DNA of 41,551 bases from Deltaproteobacteria bacterium RBG_16_64_85 (GCA_001798885.1 MGQW01000013.1:1-41551); one strand, 5' to 3'; positions 22,037 through 31,526 are shown, numbered from the stretch's first letter. Made by a program: numbers and translations. The notes: generated by a model from the letters alone, not told the origin.

Positions 22037-23724
22037 ATCCTTTTCCTCGCTTCCGGCGCCAGCGTTTCGGGAGTGAAGGGAAGGCCGTCGTAGCGGGAGA
22101 CCGTTCCCGCGATCTCCGCCCCCGACTCCCGCCGGATCAGCCGGGCCAGCTGGCCGCTGATGTTGTTTTCGACCGTGAGCGCCGCGTCGTAGCGGGGCGC
22201 GATCTCCGCCATTTCCTTCGCCGGGAAGGGCCAGACCTGCCGCAGGTGCACCGCCGCCACGGCGATTCCCTCCCGGGCCAGGATCTGGCGGGTTTCCTCG
22301 ATCACCTCTTTCGTCGAGCCGAATCCGATCAGCACGGCGTCCCCGTTGGGCGGCCCGGACACCAGCGGCGGGAGCGTCCGCTGCGCCAGCGCCTCCCCCT
22401 TCCGCCGCCGCTTCTCCACCATCCGGATCCGGGCGTCGTGATCCTCCGTGAGATGCCCGTCCTCGGTGTGCTCGTCGCTGCCGGCCACGACGGTGATCCC
22501 CGGCTCGCCCGGCACCGCCATCGGGGAGACGCCGTCCCCGGTGACCGCGTACCGGAGATACCTTCCGTTCGCCGCGCGGGGAACTTCCGTCCCCCGGACC
22601 AAATGCCGCCGCACGGGCCGGATGTCGAATTTCGCGGGGTCCATGTCGACGATCGTGTCCGCCAGGTACTGGTCGGTGAGAAGGAACGCCGGCACCTGGT
22701 ACGCCTCCGCCAGGTCCATCGCATGCTGGGCCAGGTCGAACGCCTCCTCCGGGGAGCCGGGGGAGAGAACCAGCCGGGGGAACTCCCCGTGCCCCGCGGA
22801 GAGGACGAAGTCGAGGTCTCCCTGCTCCGTCCGCGTGGGCATCCCCGTGGCGGGACCCGGACGCATCCCGAGCGCGATGACGACCGGGGTCTCCAGCATC
22901 CCGGCCAGGGAGAGTGCCTCGACCATCAGCGCGAACCCGCCGCCGGAGGTGGCCACCATCGCGCGCGCACCCGCGTAGGATGCGCCGATCGCCATGTTCA
23001 GCGCCGCGATCTCGTCTTCCGCCTGCTCGAAAACCAGGCCCACGGCGGGACCGTTGTCCGCCAGCACGGACAGGATCCCCGTGCCCGGCGTCATCGGGTA
23101 CCCTGCGGCGAACTTGCACCCTCCCGCGATCGCCCCCAGCGCGAGCGCCTCGTTGCCGGACATCACCACGCGGGGCGATGATGGCGCGCGGGAAAGGCGA
23201 AACGTATCCCCCAGGCGCCCCATTGCCCACTCCTCTCCCAGGGCAAGCGCCTTCCGGTTCTTTTCGAGAAAATCGCCCTTGAAGTCCGCGGCGAGCAGCG
23301 GGGCCAGGATATCGAGCGGAATCCCAAGGGCGCAGGCGAGGATGCCCGCTCCCGCCATGTTCGCCAGAATGGGACTGCCTGCGGAAACGGCCATCTGCTT
23401 GAGCGGCGACGACAGAACCTGCGGAGACGCGGAGGGGGTGTCCGCCAAAGCGAGCCCGCCCTTCGAAAGCCTCGGAAGAAAGTGCGGAAGATGACCGGGG
23501 GCAAGACAGAGCAGGATGTCCGCCTCGTCCCTTCCGGCGCGCACCGGGTCCGACCCGATGCGGACGGAATAGGAATTCCGCCCGCCCCGGATCCGGCTCA
23601 TGTAGTCCTGGGTCGCGTGGAAATGATAGCCCCACAGGACCGCCATCCGGGAGATGATCGCTCCGAGGGTGTGTACCCCTTGCCCTGCGCCGCCGGTAAT
23701 CCGGATATTGAGATCTGCCGCCAT
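21967..23724 (-). CDS. korA: 2-oxoacid:ferredoxin oxidoreductase, alpha subunit (gamma-alpha fusion)
   Basis: The 585-residue protein fuses the gamma domain (about 1-185, opening LNIRITGGAGQGVHTLGAII) to the alpha domain, which begins near GNEALALGAIAGGCKFAAGYP. Later parts are FEQAEDEIAALNMAIGASYAGARA, the TSGGGFALM loop and IGFGSTKEVIEETRQIL. This fusion is the usual two-gene KorAB layout. ATG 23724 is preferred because AGGGGG sits 7 nt upstream; a TTG at 23766 is in frame but poorly placed. The last ~23 codons overlap korB. No ferredoxin or delta-subunit gene is adjacent. Confidence 0.93.
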   Translation of the reverse strand: MAADLNIRITGGAGQGVHTLGAIISRMAVLWGYHFHATQDYMSRIRGGRNSYSVRIGSDPVRAGRDEADILLCLAPGHLPHFLPRLSKGGLALADTPSASPQVLSSPLKQMAVSAGSPILANMAGAGILACALGIPLDILAPLLAADFKGDFLEKNRKALALGEEWAMGRLGDTFRLSRAPSSPRVVMSGNEALALGAIAGGCKFAAGYPMTPGTGILSVLADNGPAVGLVFEQAEDEIAALNMAIGASYAGARAMVATSGGGFALMVEALSLAGMLETPVVIALGMRPGPATGMPTRTEQGDLDFVLSAGHGEFPRLVLSPGSPEEAFDLAQHAMDLAEAYQVPAFLLTDQYLADTIVDMDPAKFDIRPVRRHLVRGTEVPRAANGRYLRYAVTGDGVSPMAVPGEPGITVVAGSDEHTEDGHLTEDHDARIRMVEKRRRKGEALAQRTLPPLVSGPPNGDAVLIGFGSTKEVIEETRQILAREGIAVAAVHLRQVWPFPAKEMAEIAPRYDAALTVENNISGQLARLIRRESGAEIAGTVSRYDGLPFTPETLAPEARKRIWEALSTRMSRTHGAKGAETSGS

Positions 23725-23827
23725 CCCGGCACCCCCTGTCTTATGGATGACGGCGCCGATGCCCAAGTTCCGTTTTGCAAACCCCTTCGGACGGCTTCCT
23801 GCCTCCCCGGGGAAATCAAAAAATGTT

Positions 23828-25285
23828 CTATTCTATCGATCTGTTATGAGAGTCGTCGTCCCTGTCCAGGCGGGGCTGGAGCTGGAGGACTTCCTTGACC
23901 ATCCCCGGGATGCTTCCTGCCGGCTGCCACTTCTTTTCCCGGGTCCGCGCCGCTTCCCCGTCCTCTTCCAGCGTCCCCTTCACGAACTCCAGGTGGACGC
24001 GGGCCACGAGGTAGTCGCGCCGGGCCCGGGCCAGGTTCCCCTTCGCCTGCTTCAGGTTCAGCTCCGCATCCTCCGTATCGAGCCTCGTCTTGACCCCGTA
24101 CTCGAATCCCTTCTCCGACAGGTCGAGTAGCCGCGTAGCCTGGGAAACCGTTCCCCCGAGCGCCATGACGATCTCCCCGGCTTCCCGAACGGCGTTGACC
24201 GCATCGCGCGTCTCCAGGGCGATGGAGTCCATGAGCTTCGCCTCGTCAATCCGCAGCGAGGCGACTTCGCTCCTGGCCTGGGCCACCTTCCCCCGGGTGC
24301 GCAGGCCGTCGAAGATCGGATAACTGAAAAACAGCCCGGCCGACCAGGTCTTTCCGTTCGCTTCGGCATCGCCCAGGTCGAGATCCCGCCAGCCGTACCC
24401 CGCCCTGAGGTCCAGGCGCGGCTTGTCGCCGGCATCGGCGACGGTCACCAGCTCCTTCGAGATCCCGATCCGGTGGCGCAGCTCGGAGAGCTCCGGCCGG
24501 TTTTTCCAGGCGCTCGCAAGCGCCTCCTCGTACCGCGGATACGGTTCGACGGCGGACACGAGGGTTCCGCTGACGTCCACCTCCCCCCCTTCCATGGCAA
24601 GCAGGAACGAAAGCCTCTCCCGTGCGCTCCGGATGAGATTCTCCGTCCGGATGACGTCGGGCCTGGCATTCTCCACCGCCACCCCGGCCGCCAGGACATC
24701 GTAATCGGTGGCCGTGCCGATGGCCTGCTTCCTGCGCGCCTCGTCCAGGTGGCGCAGTTTCTGCTCCAGGTTCTGCGCGGCGATGGCGTGGAGCTCCCGG
24801 GCGAGCAGGATGTCGTAAAAAGCGGCCGTCACGTTCCGCGTCGCCGTCTGCCGGAAGAAGCGCAGCTGGTCGTCGGCGGTCGCGAACCCGATCCTCGCCG
24901 CGCGGATCCCTGCCCCGATCTGCCCCCACGTGTAGAGCGGCTGGGAAAGGCTCGCCTCGGCCGAGCGGGTCTCCTGCTGGGGAGGGATGAAATCCCCGCC
25001 GAACGCTTTCTGGCTGTCGTCCCGGTTGCGGGAGATGCCCGAGGTGATCGTGACCTGGGGGAGTGCCGCCGCCCGCTCCTCCACGTAGCGCCCCTCCACC
25101 TGTCTCCGGAACTCGCTCGCCTTCCGGATATCCCGGTTCCTCTCGGACGCGATCCGGAGCGCCTCGTCCAGGGTCAGGAGCTTCACGGCGTTGTCCGCCC
25201 CGAAGGAGGCCGCCGGGATAAGGAAAACCGCAAAGAGAATGACAACGCACCGCCTGAATGGCGCGGCGACGGCCGTCCCGTTCAT
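23828..25285 (-). CDS. TolC family outer-membrane channel of the RND operon
   Basis: A 485-residue TolC-type protein that should form the outer-membrane exit duct for the pump encoded upstream. A signal peptide ends near residue 30 (LIPAASFGAD). Two OEP repeats follow (LTLDEALRIASERNRDIRKA, PLYTWGQIGAG, WKNRPELSELRHRIGISKE, FFSYPIFDGLRTRGKVAQA). The long charged C-terminal tail is probably disordered. The ATG overlaps the RND stop codon (ATGA) and has GAGGAGG before it. It is the last gene of tetR-MFP-RND-tolC. Confidence 0.93.
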   Translation of the reverse strand: MNGTAVAAPFRRCVVILFAVFLIPAASFGADNAVKLLTLDEALRIASERNRDIRKASEFRRQVEGRYVEERAAALPQVTITSGISRNRDDSQKAFGGDFIPPQQETRSAEASLSQPLYTWGQIGAGIRAARIGFATADDQLRFFRQTATRNVTAAFYDILLARELHAIAAQNLEQKLRHLDEARRKQAIGTATDYDVLAAGVAVENARPDVIRTENLIRSARERLSFLLAMEGGEVDVSGTLVSAVEPYPRYEEALASAWKNRPELSELRHRIGISKELVTVADAGDKPRLDLRAGYGWRDLDLGDAEANGKTWSAGLFFSYPIFDGLRTRGKVAQARSEVASLRIDEAKLMDSIALETRDAVNAVREAGEIVMALGGTVSQATRLLDLSEKGFEYGVKTRLDTEDAELNLKQAKGNLARARRDYLVARVHLEFVKGTLEEDGEAARTREKKWQPAGSIPGMVKEVLQLQPRLDRDDDSHNRSIE

Positions 25286-28200
25286 GCGCGCACCTCCTCG
25301 CTCGTCTTCGCTTCTTCCTTCTTTCCTTCCCAGCGGCGGCGGATCCAGTCGCCGAAATCGTCGAGAAGGGTGTACACGACCGGCACGACAAGGAGCGTGA
25401 GAAACGTCGACGTGATCAATCCCCCGATGACCGCGCGCGCCATCGGCGCCCGCATCTCCGCCCCCGCCCCGAGGGCCAGCGCCAGCGGCAGCATCCCGAA
25501 GATCATGGCGAGCGTCGTCATCAGGATCGGCCGCAATCGGGTGCGCCCCGCCGTGATCACCGCCTCGGCCCGGCCCATCCCCCGGGCGCGAAGGACCTTC
25601 GCGTAGTCCACGAGGAGGATCGCGTTCTTCGTGACCAGCCCCATCAGCATGATGAGGCCGATCAGGGACATGATGTTGATCGTGTCCCCCGTGAGGAAGA
25701 GCATCCCCGCCATCCCCACGATGGAAAGCGGCAGCGAGAGCATGATGGCGAAGGGGTCGATGAACGACTCGAACTGGGCCGCCAGGATGAGGTACACGAA
25801 GATGACGGCCAGGAGGAGGGCTTCCGCCATGTACCCGAACGACTCCACCATGTCCTCGCCCTCGCCGGAGAAGACGACCCGGTATCCCGGCGCCAGCTTC
25901 ATGCGGGAGGCGATCGCCTTCACTTTGTTCATCGCCTCGCCAAGGGGCAACCCGTCGAGGTTGGCGGAGATCACCACTTGCCGCGTCAGGTCCTGCCGGT
26001 TGATCTCCGAGGGGGTGTTGCTCATGTTGGTGCTCACCATTTCGCTCAGCGGCACCAGGCTGACGCTCCCATCTCCCCGGTTGACCGCCAGCCGCAGCCG
26101 CTCCACCTGCGCCGGGTCCTGCCGGAGTTCGAGGGGGAGCCGGACCCGGACGTCCACCGCGTCGCCGTCCTCGTCCTCGTAGGTGGACACCGCCTGCCCT
26201 CCCACGAGCGATCCCAAGGTGCGGACGACGTCGTTCGTCGTCACTCCCAGGTCCGCAGCCCGCTCCCGGTCCATGGTGAGCCGGAACTCCGGGATGTCCT
26301 GCTCCAGGGTCACCTCCAGGTCGACGACGCCGGGGATCTTGTACATCTCCTTTTTCAGCTCCGCGCCGTACCGCTTGAGCCGGGCGATGTCCTCCCCTCG
26401 GATGTTGACAAGGAGCGGCTTTTCCCCGCTCATCCGCCCCACTTCCACGATGGACGGGACGATCCCCGGGATCTGCTGCATCCGCGCCCGAAGGGTCCGC
26501 TGGAGCTGGTCCTGGAGGCGCCTGCGCTCCTTCTTCTCGACCAGCTTGACGTACACCATCCCGTCCCGCACCGTCCCGGTGTCGCCGGCGCCGATGGTGG
26601 CGTAGGTGTGCTTCACCTCGGACATCTTCCGAAGTTCCGCCAGGAGGGCATCGACGCGGTTGCGCGTCTCGTCGATGGAGGCGTCCGGCGCGGTCTGGAA
26701 GTTCACCTGGAACTCGGCCCGGTCGTATTCGCTGAAGAACTCGGTCTTCAGGGAAAAGAAGGCCAGGAGCCCTCCGACGAATGCCGCCGCCGCCAGGGCC
26801 AGGACGGTCTTCCGGTGGGCGAGGGCCCACGCGATCACCCCGCGGTAGCGGTCGGCGGTCCGGTCGAACCCGTCGTTGAATCGGTCGAGGACGCGCGCGA
26901 CGAGGTGCCGCCTCCCCGTCCGGTCGATGTCGGGGTCATGCCACCGTGAGGAAAGCATCGGGTCCAGGGTGAAGGAGACGAAGAGGGAGACCAGGACTGC
27001 GAACGTGACGGTGATCCCGAACTGGAAGAAGAACCGGCCGACGATCCCTTTCATGAACGCCACCGGGACGAAGACCGCCACGATGGAGAAGGTCGTGGCC
27101 AGGACGGCCAGCCCGATCTCGCTCGTCCCGATACGGGCCGCCTCGAAGTGGTCCTTCCCGTGCTCGAGGTGCCGCACGATGTTTTCCCGCACGACGATCG
27201 CGTCGTCGATGAGCAGTCCGATGGCCAGCGAGAGCGCCATCAGGGTCATGACATTCAGGGTCATCCCCATGAAGTTCATCACGATGAAGGAGGAGATGAC
27301 CGAGATGGGCAGGGTGAGCCCCGTGATCACCGTGGATCGCCAGGAGTTCAGGAAGCAGAAGACGATGAAAATGGTGAGGATCCCGCCCAAGATCAGCGTT
27401 TCCTGCACGTCCTTGACCGACTCCTGGATCATGATGGAGGCGTCCCGCACCATCTCGATGGACGTGCCGGCGGGGAGCTCCGCCTGGAGGCGGGCGATCT
27501 CTTTCTTCACGGCCACGACCACGGCCACCGTGTTGGCCCCCGACTGTTTCTGGATGTCGATCGCCACGGCGGGAAGTCCGTTCACCAGCGCCAGTGAGCG
27601 CTGCTCCTCCGTGCCGTCCCGCACCTCCGCCACCTGGGAAAGCGTGACGGGCCGGCCGGTGCGCTGCGCGACCACCATCGTCTTGAACTTCTCCACGGCG
27701 TCCGGCTTACCCGACACGCGCAGCGGAAATTCGGAGCCGTTGCGGTTCAGCCGGCCCAGCGGCGTGTTGACGTTCTCCGACCGGATCCCGGCAATTACCT
27801 CGTCGATTCCCATCCCGAGGGCTTGCAGACGAAGCGGATCGATGTTGATGTTCACTTCGCGCTTTGCCGCGCCGACCAGGTCCACCTTCCCGACGCCCGA
27901 GAGGTTCTCGAACCGGCGCCGGATCCTCTTCTCAACGAGCGTGGTCAGGTCCCTCGGGGAGAGCGCATTGGACCGCACCGCCAGGGAGACGACCGGCATC
28001 GCGGAGAAATCGAGCTTCTGGATGATGGGGTCCTCGATCCCCTGCGGCAGCTCTCCGCGGATGGCGGCGATCTTGGCCCGCGCCTCCTGGGACGCCTCGT
28101 TGATCCGGATTTCCAGCTGGAACTGCACCACGACGGTGGAGACGCTTTCGCGGGATGTCGACATCACGTGCTTGACCCCGGCGATCGGATTGACGGCCTC

Positions 28201-28404
28201 CTCGATCCGCTTGCTCACCTCGCGCTCCACGCTCTCGGGCGAGGCCCCGGGAAACTTGGTGACGATGGTGATCACCGGGATTTCCACGTCGGGGAACATG
28301 TCGACCGCCAGCCGCTTGTAGGAAAAGGCGCCCAGCGTCACGAGCGCCAGCATCATCACCGACGCGAAGATCGGGCGCCGGATGGAGAGGTCGGAGAGAA
28401 ACAT
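25282..28404 (-). CDS. RND multidrug efflux permease (HAE1/AcrB type)
   Basis: A 1040-residue inner-membrane pump, typical length for the hydrophobe/amphiphile efflux class. Twelve membrane helices and two large periplasmic loops are evident. The proton relay is intact: the Asp pair in GLLIDDAIVVRENIVRHLE (TM4) and the Lys in GLVTKNAILLVDYAK (TM10). The N-terminus SDLSIRRPIFASVMMLALV and KFPGASPESVEREVSKRIE are standard. It starts directly after the adaptor stop codon and overlaps the tolC start by 4 bp, so all three parts are made together. Substrates are unknown; the TetR gene in the operon implies induction by a small ligand. Confidence 0.97.
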   Translation of the reverse strand: MFLSDLSIRRPIFASVMMLALVTLGAFSYKRLAVDMFPDVEIPVITIVTKFPGASPESVEREVSKRIEEAVNPIAGVKHVMSTSRESVSTVVVQFQLEIRINEASQEARAKIAAIRGELPQGIEDPIIQKLDFSAMPVVSLAVRSNALSPRDLTTLVEKRIRRRFENLSGVGKVDLVGAAKREVNINIDPLRLQALGMGIDEVIAGIRSENVNTPLGRLNRNGSEFPLRVSGKPDAVEKFKTMVVAQRTGRPVTLSQVAEVRDGTEEQRSLALVNGLPAVAIDIQKQSGANTVAVVVAVKKEIARLQAELPAGTSIEMVRDASIMIQESVKDVQETLILGGILTIFIVFCFLNSWRSTVITGLTLPISVISSFIVMNFMGMTLNVMTLMALSLAIGLLIDDAIVVRENIVRHLEHGKDHFEAARIGTSEIGLAVLATTFSIVAVFVPVAFMKGIVGRFFFQFGITVTFAVLVSLFVSFTLDPMLSSRWHDPDIDRTGRRHLVARVLDRFNDGFDRTADRYRGVIAWALAHRKTVLALAAAAFVGGLLAFFSLKTEFFSEYDRAEFQVNFQTAPDASIDETRNRVDALLAELRKMSEVKHTYATIGAGDTGTVRDGMVYVKLVEKKERRRLQDQLQRTLRARMQQIPGIVPSIVEVGRMSGEKPLLVNIRGEDIARLKRYGAELKKEMYKIPGVVDLEVTLEQDIPEFRLTMDRERAADLGVTTNDVVRTLGSLVGGQAVSTYEDEDGDAVDVRVRLPLELRQDPAQVERLRLAVNRGDGSVSLVPLSEMVSTNMSNTPSEINRQDLTRQVVISANLDGLPLGEAMNKVKAIASRMKLAPGYRVVFSGEGEDMVESFGYMAEALLLAVIFVYLILAAQFESFIDPFAIMLSLPLSIVGMAGMLFLTGDTINIMSLIGLIMLMGLVTKNAILLVDYAKVLRARGMGRAEAVITAGRTRLRPILMTTLAMIFGMLPLALALGAGAEMRAPMARAVIGGLITSTFLTLLVVPVVYTLLDDFGDWIRRRWEGKKEEAKTSEEVRA

Positions 28405-29568
28405 TTACTGGCCCCCGTCGATCCGGGTGATGTTCACCCGGTCGCCGTCCTTGACGTTGAAGCCGCCGCGCGTAATGACCGTTTCCCCCTTGGCCAGTCC
28501 CGATGCGATCTCCACCAGGTCCCCCGATACGCTCCCGGTGCGGACCGTGCGGCGGTGCGCGAGGTCCTTCTCGACGACCAGCAGGTCCCCTTTTTTCGCA
28601 GCGACGTCCCACGTGAGAAGGGCCGTCCGCGGCGCCAGGAGGACGCCCGGCCGCTGCCCGGTGACGATCCGGCCCTTGACGAACATCCCCCCTTTGAGCT
28701 CCTCCGGCACGTTCCGGACCTCTGCGACCACTTTCACCGACCGGTCCGCCTCGCTGACCACGGGGTTGATGAACCGGACCTTCCCCGCGAAGACCTTGCC
28801 CGGGATCGCGTCCGTGGAGAAGGTGAGCGCCTGCCCCACGCGCACCGCTCCCATCTCGCCCGAGGGGACGCTCACGGTCAGGTCGAGCAGGCGGGGGTCG
28901 ACGACCCGGAAGACGACCTTCTGCATCTCGCCGACGACCTCCCCCACGTTGACGAATCGTTCGGCCACGATGCCGTCGAAGGGGGCGCGGATGACGGCCT
29001 TCGAGATCCGGGTCTTCGCCTGCCGGACATCCTCGTCGGCGGCCGCGATCTGCGCCTTCGCCGCGGCGACCCGCGCGGCTGCGGCCTCGCGCTGCGTGAG
29101 GGCGTCGTCCAGGTTCTGCCGGGTGACGAGCCCCGCTTCCTTCAGTTTTTGCGCACGCTCGTACTCACGCTCGGCCCGGTTCGTGGCGGCCTGGGCCTCC
29201 AGCAGGCCGGCCTTCGCCATCTCCACGGAGGCCTCGGCCCTCTTCAGGATCGCCTCCGCCTCGCGGGTGTCCACCCTCGCAAGCGGATCGCCCTTTTTCA
29301 CGCGGACCCACTCGGTGACGTAGACCTCGACGATGCTCCCGCCGATCTCGGACTTGGCGTCCGACTGGAACTTGGCCGCAAGCGACCCCACGACGCTGAT
29401 CCCGTCGGTCAGGTCCGCCGTCGTCGCGCGGCTCGCTTCCACCGCCACGGGAGGCTTTCCGCCGTCCTTTTGGACCGGTTTGCCGTCGGCCGTCCCCTGC
29501 CCGGAGCATCCCGCCGATTGCCAAGCCAGAAGAAGAAACGCGGCCCCCCATGCCGATCCCCGTTTCAT
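28405..29568 (-). CDS. RND periplasmic adaptor (membrane fusion protein), lipoprotein
   Basis: A 387-residue adaptor linking the RND pump to TolC. The leader ends in the lipobox QSAGC (Cys21), so it is lipid-anchored in the inner membrane like AcrA. A beta-barrel and lipoyl half-motif appears near residues 75-105 (EIGGSIVEVYVTEWVRVKKG), a helical hairpin from about 110 to 180 (AEASVEMAKAGLLEAQAATN), and the second lipoyl half as IRAPFDGIVAERFVNVGE. ATG overlaps the tetR stop by 4 bp. Confidence 0.95.
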   Translation of the reverse strand: MKRGSAWGAAFLLLAWQSAGCSGQGTADGKPVQKDGGKPPVAVEASRATTADLTDGISVVGSLAAKFQSDAKSEIGGSIVEVYVTEWVRVKKGDPLARVDTREAEAILKRAEASVEMAKAGLLEAQAATNRAEREYERAQKLKEAGLVTRQNLDDALTQREAAAARVAAAKAQIAAADEDVRQAKTRISKAVIRAPFDGIVAERFVNVGEVVGEMQKVVFRVVDPRLLDLTVSVPSGEMGAVRVGQALTFSTDAIPGKVFAGKVRFINPVVSEADRSVKVVAEVRNVPEELKGGMFVKGRIVTGQRPGVLLAPRTALLTWDVAAKKGDLLVVEKDLAHRRTVRTGSVSGDLVEIASGLAKGETVITRGGFNVKDGDRVNITRIDGGQ

Positions 29569-30227
29569 CGCCGCCCCCCTTTCCGCGTCCCCTTGCGGCC
29601 CTCCGCGGCGATCCCGGCGAAGATGACCTCCAGGACGCGGTCGAGCCCCTCCTTCCCCAGCCCGACTTCCGGATGGCAGAGCTGGATCTCCATCGCGACG
29701 TTGACCGCACCGACGATGGCCCAGGTCATGTCCATCGCATCCCGTTTCCGGAATTCCCCGCCCCGGATCCCTTCCTCGACCAGCCGGCGGATGGCATCCT
29801 GGAACTTGAAGTGGTAGGCGTCGAAATCGAAAAACGGCGCCCCCTGGGGAGGGCCGTAATAGATGGAGTACATCACCCTGGCGACCCCGATGCGGTCCAG
29901 GAAGAGGTCGAAGGATCTGGCGCAGAAGCGAAGGATCTTCTCCGCGGCGCTCCCCGGCTCCTCGAGCGACGCGCCGACCAGGGAGTCGAACCGGGAAAAC
30001 CCTTCCCTCATCAGCTCGAGATAGATCCCTTCCTTGTTCCGGAAATAGTAGTAGAGGACCGGCTTGGTCACCCCCGCCGCGGCCACGATCTCCCGGACGG
30101 TGGTCCCCGCGTACCCCTTGCGGGTGAAGAGCTCCGTGGCGCTCTTGAGCAGCCGCTCCCGGACCGCAACGTCGGGCGTCCCGGCGCCCCTCCCCGAACG
30201 TGCCCCCGCCGCCTCCGTCTCGCCCAT
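29565..30227 (-). CDS. TetR/AcrR family repressor of the efflux operon
   Basis: I start at ATG 30227, preceded by GGGAGGTGG; an upstream in-frame codon at 30296 lies inside the promoter. The 220-residue protein has the TetR DNA-binding domain (ERLLKSATELFTRKGYAGTT then REIVAAAGVTKPVLYYYFRN) and a helical ligand-binding domain with FDLFLDRIGVARVMYSIYYG. It is the first gene of the efflux operon. Its promoter is bracketed by two near-identical palindromes, so autorepression relieved by a pump substrate is expected. Confidence 0.93.
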   Translation of the reverse strand: MGETEAAGARSGRGAGTPDVAVRERLLKSATELFTRKGYAGTTVREIVAAAGVTKPVLYYYFRNKEGIYLELMREGFSRFDSLVGASLEEPGSAAEKILRFCARSFDLFLDRIGVARVMYSIYYGPPQGAPFFDFDAYHFKFQDAIRRLVEEGIRGGEFRKRDAMDMTWAIVGAVNVAMEIQLCHPEVGLGKEGLDRVLEVIFAGIAAEGRKGTRKGGRR

Positions 30228-30256
30228 CCGCTCCACCTCCCGAACCGGAATGATCT

Positions 30257-30272
30257 TACCTACCGGTAAGTA
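30257..30272. promoter_or_regulatory. TetR-type operator O1
   Basis: TACCTACCGGTAAGTA differs from O2 in a single base, which breaks its symmetry at one position. It covers part of the -10 of the tetR promoter, where bound repressor would block transcription. Confidence 0.75.
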
Positions 30273-30296
30273 TAAATACCGAAAAACAGCTGTCAA
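30269..30296 (-). promoter_or_regulatory. Sigma-70 promoter of tetR-MFP-RND-tolC
   Basis: On the minus strand a perfect TTGACA (30296-30291), a 16-bp spacer and TATACT (30274-30269). Transcription would start near 30262, inside operator O1, about 35 nt before the ATG at 30227. Confidence 0.8.
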
Positions 30297-30305
30297 GGAA
30301 ATTAT

Positions 30306-30321
30306 TACTTACCGGTAAGTA
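30306..30321. promoter_or_regulatory. TetR-type operator O2
   Basis: TACTTACCGGTAAGTA is a perfect 16-bp palindrome. It lies 10 bp upstream of the -35 and 49 bp centre-to-centre from O1, close to five helical turns. Confidence 0.75.
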
Positions 30322-30395
30322 GGGATGCGTCCCGCGGAATGAAGGTTTCCGCGCCCGAGCGGCTCAGGGAGGGCCGAATCCTTGAATGGAAGGCC

Positions 30396-30815
30396 TTACG
30401 CTCCGCCGGCCTTCTTGGCGACGCGGGCGTTGAACTTGGCGAAGTCGACGGAGAACCGCTCGTGGGTTCCCTTGCCGATCCCCTCGACCTCGTCCTTCGC
30501 CTCGATCTCCCAGACGGTCCGTCGGCCGTCCACGCCGATGCACCGGACGTGCACGGTCACCTCCATGCCGGGGGGGGTGGCAGCCGTGTGGGTCACGTTG
30601 ACGAGCGTCCCGACGCTCCCCTCCCCCGCGTCCATGTGGGGGGCCATCGCCTCGATGCAGGCCCATTCCACCAAGCCGACCATGAAGCCGGTGGCGAACA
30701 CCTTCGGCATCTCCTGGAACGACTTCGCCTCCGGGTAGAGGTACGGCACGGTCTTGTTCTCCGGTACGCGGTACTTGTGCGTGTACGTCAGCCCGACCTT
30801 CAGCGTGTCTTTCAT
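30396..30815 (-). CDS. Hot-dog thioesterase, FlK (fluoroacetyl-CoA thioesterase)-like
   Basis: A 139-residue single-domain hot-dog protein. It resembles FlK and related short thioesterases: VFATGFMVGLVEWACIEAM holds the Thr/Glu of the active-site helix and VTHTAATPPGMEVTVHV the catalytic-type His. FlK removes fluoroacetyl-CoA, but most homologues have unknown acyl-CoA substrates, so this name indicates fold only. ATG follows AGGAGA. It is divergent from the DJ-1 gene and faces the start of the efflux operon, from which it is separate. Confidence 0.85.
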   Translation of the reverse strand: MKDTLKVGLTYTHKYRVPENKTVPYLYPEAKSFQEMPKVFATGFMVGLVEWACIEAMAPHMDAGEGSVGTLVNVTHTAATPPGMEVTVHVRCIGVDGRRTVWEIEAKDEVEGIGKGTHERFSVDFAKFNARVAKKAGGA

Positions 30816-30935
30816 TGCGCTCTCCTGTCTTCACAAGGGATTCGGCGGCCTTTTCAAAGAGAACGATAGTCGATTTTCCAACGGAGGTACAATGGAAGAA
30901 ACGGCAAAAAATCTCCCGGAAAGGAGGAGCCCGGC

Positions 30936-31472
30936 ATGAAGCCGCTGGAAGGGAAAAAGGTGCTGTTCGTCATCTGTCAGGAGAACTTCCGGGACGAGGA
31001 GTTGGCCCACCCCCGCGAGGAGGTGGCGAATGCCGGCGCCAGCGTCGCGGTCGCGGCCCGCGAAAAGGCGCCAGCAAAGGGGATGCTGGGGGCCGTGGAG
31101 AGTCCCGACGTGAGGATCAGGGACGCCAGGGCGTCCGACTACGACGCCGTGGTGGCCGTCGGGGGACGGGGCACCCCGGAACACCTCTGGAACGACGAGG
31201 ACCTCCATAAACTGCTTCGGGAAGCCAAGGCGGCGGGGAAAGTCGTCGGTGGAATCTGCCTCTCCGGTGCCACCCTTGCGATCGCGGGCGTGCTCAGGGG
31301 CGTGGAGGCCACCTGCTACGAGACCGAGGCCTCGAGGAAGGAGATGCAGAAGGGCGGGGCGGTGTTCGTCGGGAAGCCGGTGGTGGTTTCCGGGAAGATC
31401 GTGACCGCCAACGGTCCGCCCGCCGCGCGGGACTTCGGAAAAGCCCTCGTGTCGGCGCTCGTCAAGGGATAA
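30936..31472 (+). CDS. DJ-1/PfpI family protein
   Basis: A 178-residue DJ-1/PfpI superfamily protein. VLFVICQENFRDEEL at the N-terminus gives the conserved acidic residue, and the nucleophile elbow reads VGGICLSGATL with Cys108. Members act as chaperones, deglycases or cysteine proteases; the activity of this one is open. ATG has AAAGGAGGA at good spacing. A TACAAT -10-like hexamer lies at 30888-30893, which would give a leader of about 35 nt. The NHL lipoprotein follows on the same strand after 54 bp. Confidence 0.9.
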   Translation: MKPLEGKKVLFVICQENFRDEELAHPREEVANAGASVAVAAREKAPAKGMLGAVESPDVRIRDARASDYDAVVAVGGRGTPEHLWNDEDLHKLLREAKAAGKVVGGICLSGATLAIAGVLRGVEATCYETEASRKEMQKGGAVFVGKPVVVSGKIVTANGPPAARDFGKALVSALVKG

Positions 31473-31526
31473 GATAACGGCGGTCGTCCCGGTAGAATGC
31501 GCAGGCACCAGGAAGGGAGGAAGGCG

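Noticed and set aside
25391-26830. Upstream extension of the tolC frame within the RND gene
   Set aside because: The frame is open by chance. The tolC ATG at 25285, with GAGGAGG and an ATGA overlap, is clearly the start and signal peptide.
25258-26949. Plus-strand open frame of 563 codons opposite the RND permease
   Set aside because: It mirrors the codon structure of the permease, has no ribosome-binding site and gives an unlikely His/Asp/Arg-rich protein.
30892-30939. 15-codon leader peptide before the DJ-1 gene, overlapping its ATG
   Set aside because: Its ATG lies at the -10-like hexamer, so it would not be in the transcript, and it has no ribosome-binding site.
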